This document shows positions 62,118-64,000 of a stretch of 64,000 nucleotides of DNA, in pieces (positions within the stretch are counted from its first letter, which is position 1; each line of letters starts with the position of its first letter). This DNA is from Streptomyces sp. ISL-100 (GTDB taxonomy: Bacteria; Actinomycetota; Actinomycetes; Streptomycetales; Streptomycetaceae). Below the pieces are notes generated by a model, which worked only from the letters and a program-made list of their open reading frames with translations, was not told where the DNA came from and ran no database searches. The stretch spans positions 18,166 to 82,165 of the forward strand of contig NZ_JAGGOK010000111.1 in the NCBI RefSeq assembly GCF_018614615.1, read 5' to 3'. Both the position numbers and the translations under genes were made by a program.

Positions 62118-63857
62118 GTGTCGCACGAACAGAAACCGGCTCAACGGCTTCGGCTGCCGGTGAGGGCGGCTCTCCCGGGCCGCCACCCGCACGAGGACGA
62201 GACGCCCCGGACCGACCGGGTGGTGTTCGGCGTAACGGCCGTACTCACCGTGGCCTTCGTGGTCTGGGGCTCCGTCTTCACCGAGACGCTGGAGAGCGTC
62301 TCCGACAAGATGCTGAGCGGCCTGATGCACAACGGCGGCTGGGCCTTCGTCCTGGCCGCCTCCGGGTTTGTCGTCTTCGCTCTCTGGCTGGCCATCAGCC
62401 GTTACGGCAGGATCCCGCTCGGCCAGGAGCACGAGGGACCCGAATTCCGTACCGTCTCCTGGGTCGCGATGATGTTCAGCGCGGGCATGGGCATCGGCCT
62501 GATGTTCTACGGCGTCAGCGAGCCGCTCGCGCACTACACCACCCCACCACCGGGCACCGACCCCGCCGACTCGGCGGACGCGATGCAGACAGCTCTGGCC
62601 ACCACCCTCTTCCACTGGACCCTCCACCCGTGGGCGATCTACGCGGTCGTCGGCCTGGCCATCGCGTACAGCACCTTCCGGCGCCGCAGGCGGCAGACCA
62701 TCAGCGCCGTGTTCGTGCCGCTGATCGGCAAGAAGCGCGCCGACGGCACGCCCGGCCGGGTGATCGACATCCTCGCGATCTTCGCCACCCTCTTCGGCTC
62801 CGCGACCTCCCTCGGCCTCGGCGCCCTGCAGATCGGCAGCGGATTCCGGGAACTGGACTGGATGGAGAAGGCCGGCACCGGACTGCTGATCTCCATCATC
62901 GGCGTCCTCACCGTCGCCTTCGTCTTCTCGGCCGTCTCCGGTGTCGAAAAGGGCATCCAGTGGCTGTCCAACACCAACATGGTCCTCGCGGTCGTCCTCG
63001 CGCTCTTCGTGTTCATCGCCGGCCCGACGATCCTCGTACTGGACCTCCTCCCCACCTCCCTCGCCGCCTACATCGACGAAATCCCCCAGCTCGCCGGCCG
63101 TACCGAGGCGGCAACCGGTGGCGGCGAAGTCTCGGACTGGCTGAGCAGCTGGACCGTCTTCTACTGGGCGTGGTGGATCTCCTGGACGCCCTTCGTCGGC
63201 ATGTTCATCGCGCGTATCAGCCGCGGCCGTACGATCCGTCAGTTCGTGGGCGGCGTCATCCTGGTCCCCAGCAGCGTCAGCCTGGTCTGGTTCGCCATCT
63301 TCGGCGGTACGGCGATGAAGCTCCAGGAGCGCGGACAGCTCGCCGAGGAGGCGACGCCCGAGGGCCAGCTCTTCGGCGTACTCCAGGAGTTTCCCATCGC
63401 CGGCGTGATGAGCCTCCTGGTCATGATCCTGGTCGGCATCTTCTTCGTCTCAGGGGCAGACGCCGCCTCGATCGTCATGGGGACGCTCTCCCAGCGAGGC
63501 ACCTTCGAACCGGCGAGGCTCGTAGTCATTTTCTGGGGCGTGGTGACCGGCGCGGTCGCAGCCGTGATGCTGCTGGTCGGCGACGGCAAGGGAGACGCGC
63601 TGGCCGGCCTCCAGAACCTCACCATCCTCGTCGCGGCACCCTTCGTACTCGTCATGGTGGGCATGTGCCTGGCCCTCATGCGCGACCTGCGCCAGGACCC
63701 GCTGATCGTCCGCGGTGAGATCGCCGAGGAGGCCGTGGAGAGCGCGGTGATCGCGGGCCACGAGAAGTACGCCGGCGAATTCGAGATCCGGATCGGCCCG
63801 GGCCCGGAGGCCGACACCACCCCGGGCGAGGAAGACGAGCGCAAGAAGAACCCCTGA
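62118..63857 (+). CDS. BCCT-family transporter (glycine betaine/choline/carnitine type)
   Basis: 579 aa from GTG 62118, with GAAAGG 8 bases upstream. Twelve membrane helices. Family motifs: MMFSAGMGIGLMFYGVSEPL in TM3, ALATTLFHWTLHPWAIYAVV, and the Trp-rich FYWAWWISWTPFVGMFIARI in TM8 with RGRTIR after it. It imports trimethylammonium osmolytes with sodium or protons. The charged C-terminal tail (ADTTPGEEDERKKN) resembles the osmosensing tails of some members. Could feed choline to the distant GMC oxidoreductase, though nothing links them. Confidence 0.93.
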   Translation: MSHEQKPAQRLRLPVRAALPGRHPHEDETPRTDRVVFGVTAVLTVAFVVWGSVFTETLESVSDKMLSGLMHNGGWAFVLAASGFVVFALWLAISRYGRIPLGQEHEGPEFRTVSWVAMMFSAGMGIGLMFYGVSEPLAHYTTPPPGTDPADSADAMQTALATTLFHWTLHPWAIYAVVGLAIAYSTFRRRRRQTISAVFVPLIGKKRADGTPGRVIDILAIFATLFGSATSLGLGALQIGSGFRELDWMEKAGTGLLISIIGVLTVAFVFSAVSGVEKGIQWLSNTNMVLAVVLALFVFIAGPTILVLDLLPTSLAAYIDEIPQLAGRTEAATGGGEVSDWLSSWTVFYWAWWISWTPFVGMFIARISRGRTIRQFVGGVILVPSSVSLVWFAIFGGTAMKLQERGQLAEEATPEGQLFGVLQEFPIAGVMSLLVMILVGIFFVSGADAASIVMGTLSQRGTFEPARLVVIFWGVVTGAVAAVMLLVGDGKGDALAGLQNLTILVAAPFVLVMVGMCLALMRDLRQDPLIVRGEIAEEAVESAVIAGHEKYAGEFEIRIGPGPEADTTPGEEDERKKNP

Positions 63858-63866
63858 CAGAACACC

Positions 63867-63898
63867 CCCGGCACCGTTTCGCGTTCCGAGGTGCCGGG
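63867..63898 (+). terminator. hairpin terminator after the BCCT gene
   Basis: A perfect 9-bp stem, CCCGGCACC (63867-63875) and GGTGCCGGG (63890-63898), with a 14-base loop starts 10 bases past the stop. Confidence 0.7.
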
Positions 63899-63910
63899 AG
63901 GGGACGTGGC

Positions 63911-63993
63911 GGGGTGCTCCCCGCAGGGTGTCGAACGCAACCGCCCCGAACGAAACCGAGAACCGGAACGTTCGGCACCCGAGGAGACGCCCC
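63911..63993 (-). repeat. 83-bp dispersed foldback element, copy B
   Basis: The reverse complement of this segment closely matches 18308-18390, with the same length and long identical blocks; the middle 20 bases are the variable part. Lies just past the BCCT terminator at the window end. Confidence 0.75.
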
Positions 63994-64000
63994 GTCGCGG

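Noticed and set aside
1..64000. CRISPR arrays, tRNA or rRNA genes, prophage
   Set aside because: No regularly spaced repeats of CRISPR type, no clover-leaf-like sequence with CCA-type ends, and no phage structural genes seen while reading. A dedicated scan (tRNAscan, CRISPR finder) was not possible.

Overview
The window is GC-rich actinobacterial chromosomal DNA, almost certainly from a Streptomyces or close relative. The evidence is strong third-position G/C, frequent GTG and TTG starts, a WhiB-family regulator, an SsgA-family sporulation protein, F420-type chemistry, twin-arginine and Sec-exported hydrolases, and GC-rich intergenic repeats. It holds about 40 genes, one complete transposon and no tRNA, rRNA or CRISPR array that I can see.

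Layout. 0.2-5.4 kb: a two-Rossmann-domain ion-channel-like protein, a PucR-type regulator, and an overlapping DUF5819/HTTM membrane pair. 5.4-12.4 kb: a DHA2 efflux pump with a long C-terminal extension, a FAD monooxygenase, and divergent NHEJ genes (ATP-dependent DNA ligase and LigD-type polymerase), the latter followed by a membrane protein. 12.4-21.4 kb: a secreted sugar-oxidation pair (cupredoxin/OmpL47/DUF1080 protein and ThuA/sorbosone-dehydrogenase protein), a two-domain laccase, a WhiB protein, a GMC oxidoreductase and a GH46 chitosanase.

21.5-32.1 kb: a long HEAT-like gene is split by a 7,201-bp Tn3-family transposon (22459-29659). It has 49-bp terminal inverted repeats and a 5-bp target duplication. 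It carries tnpA, two putative secreted-protein genes (one frameshifted), a roughly 1-kb non-coding stretch with a candidate res site, and a serine resolvase. Removing the element and one target copy restores a single 1,134-codon frame.

32.1-40.5 kb: an acyl-ACP desaturase with a clear operator, an ABC-F ATPase with an SD-masking hairpin, an SsgA-like protein, a YCF48-type secreted protein, a repeat-rich kilobase, a YciI protein, endonuclease V, a His/Asp-rich small membrane protein and an enoyl-reductase-like protein. 40.6-47.4 kb: a five-gene beta-oxidation operon (CoA-transferase, LLM oxidoreductase, acyl-CoA dehydrogenase, thiolase, FadB-like protein).

47.6-52.9 kb: a MerR regulator divergent from a macro-domain protein, a CDF zinc transporter, a secreted sphingomyelinase-like phosphodiesterase, and an orphan ATP-synthase-b-like protein next to an MpaB-type oxygenase. 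52.9-64 kb: a GH81 beta-1,3-glucanase with two LacI-type operators and its likely LacI regulator, then a protein-degradation set (M1 peptidase, Xaa-Pro peptidase, M14 carboxypeptidase) and a BCCT osmolyte transporter. Much of the window therefore serves extracellular polymer breakdown (chitosan, beta-glucan, sugars, lipids, proteins) plus fatty-acid turnover.
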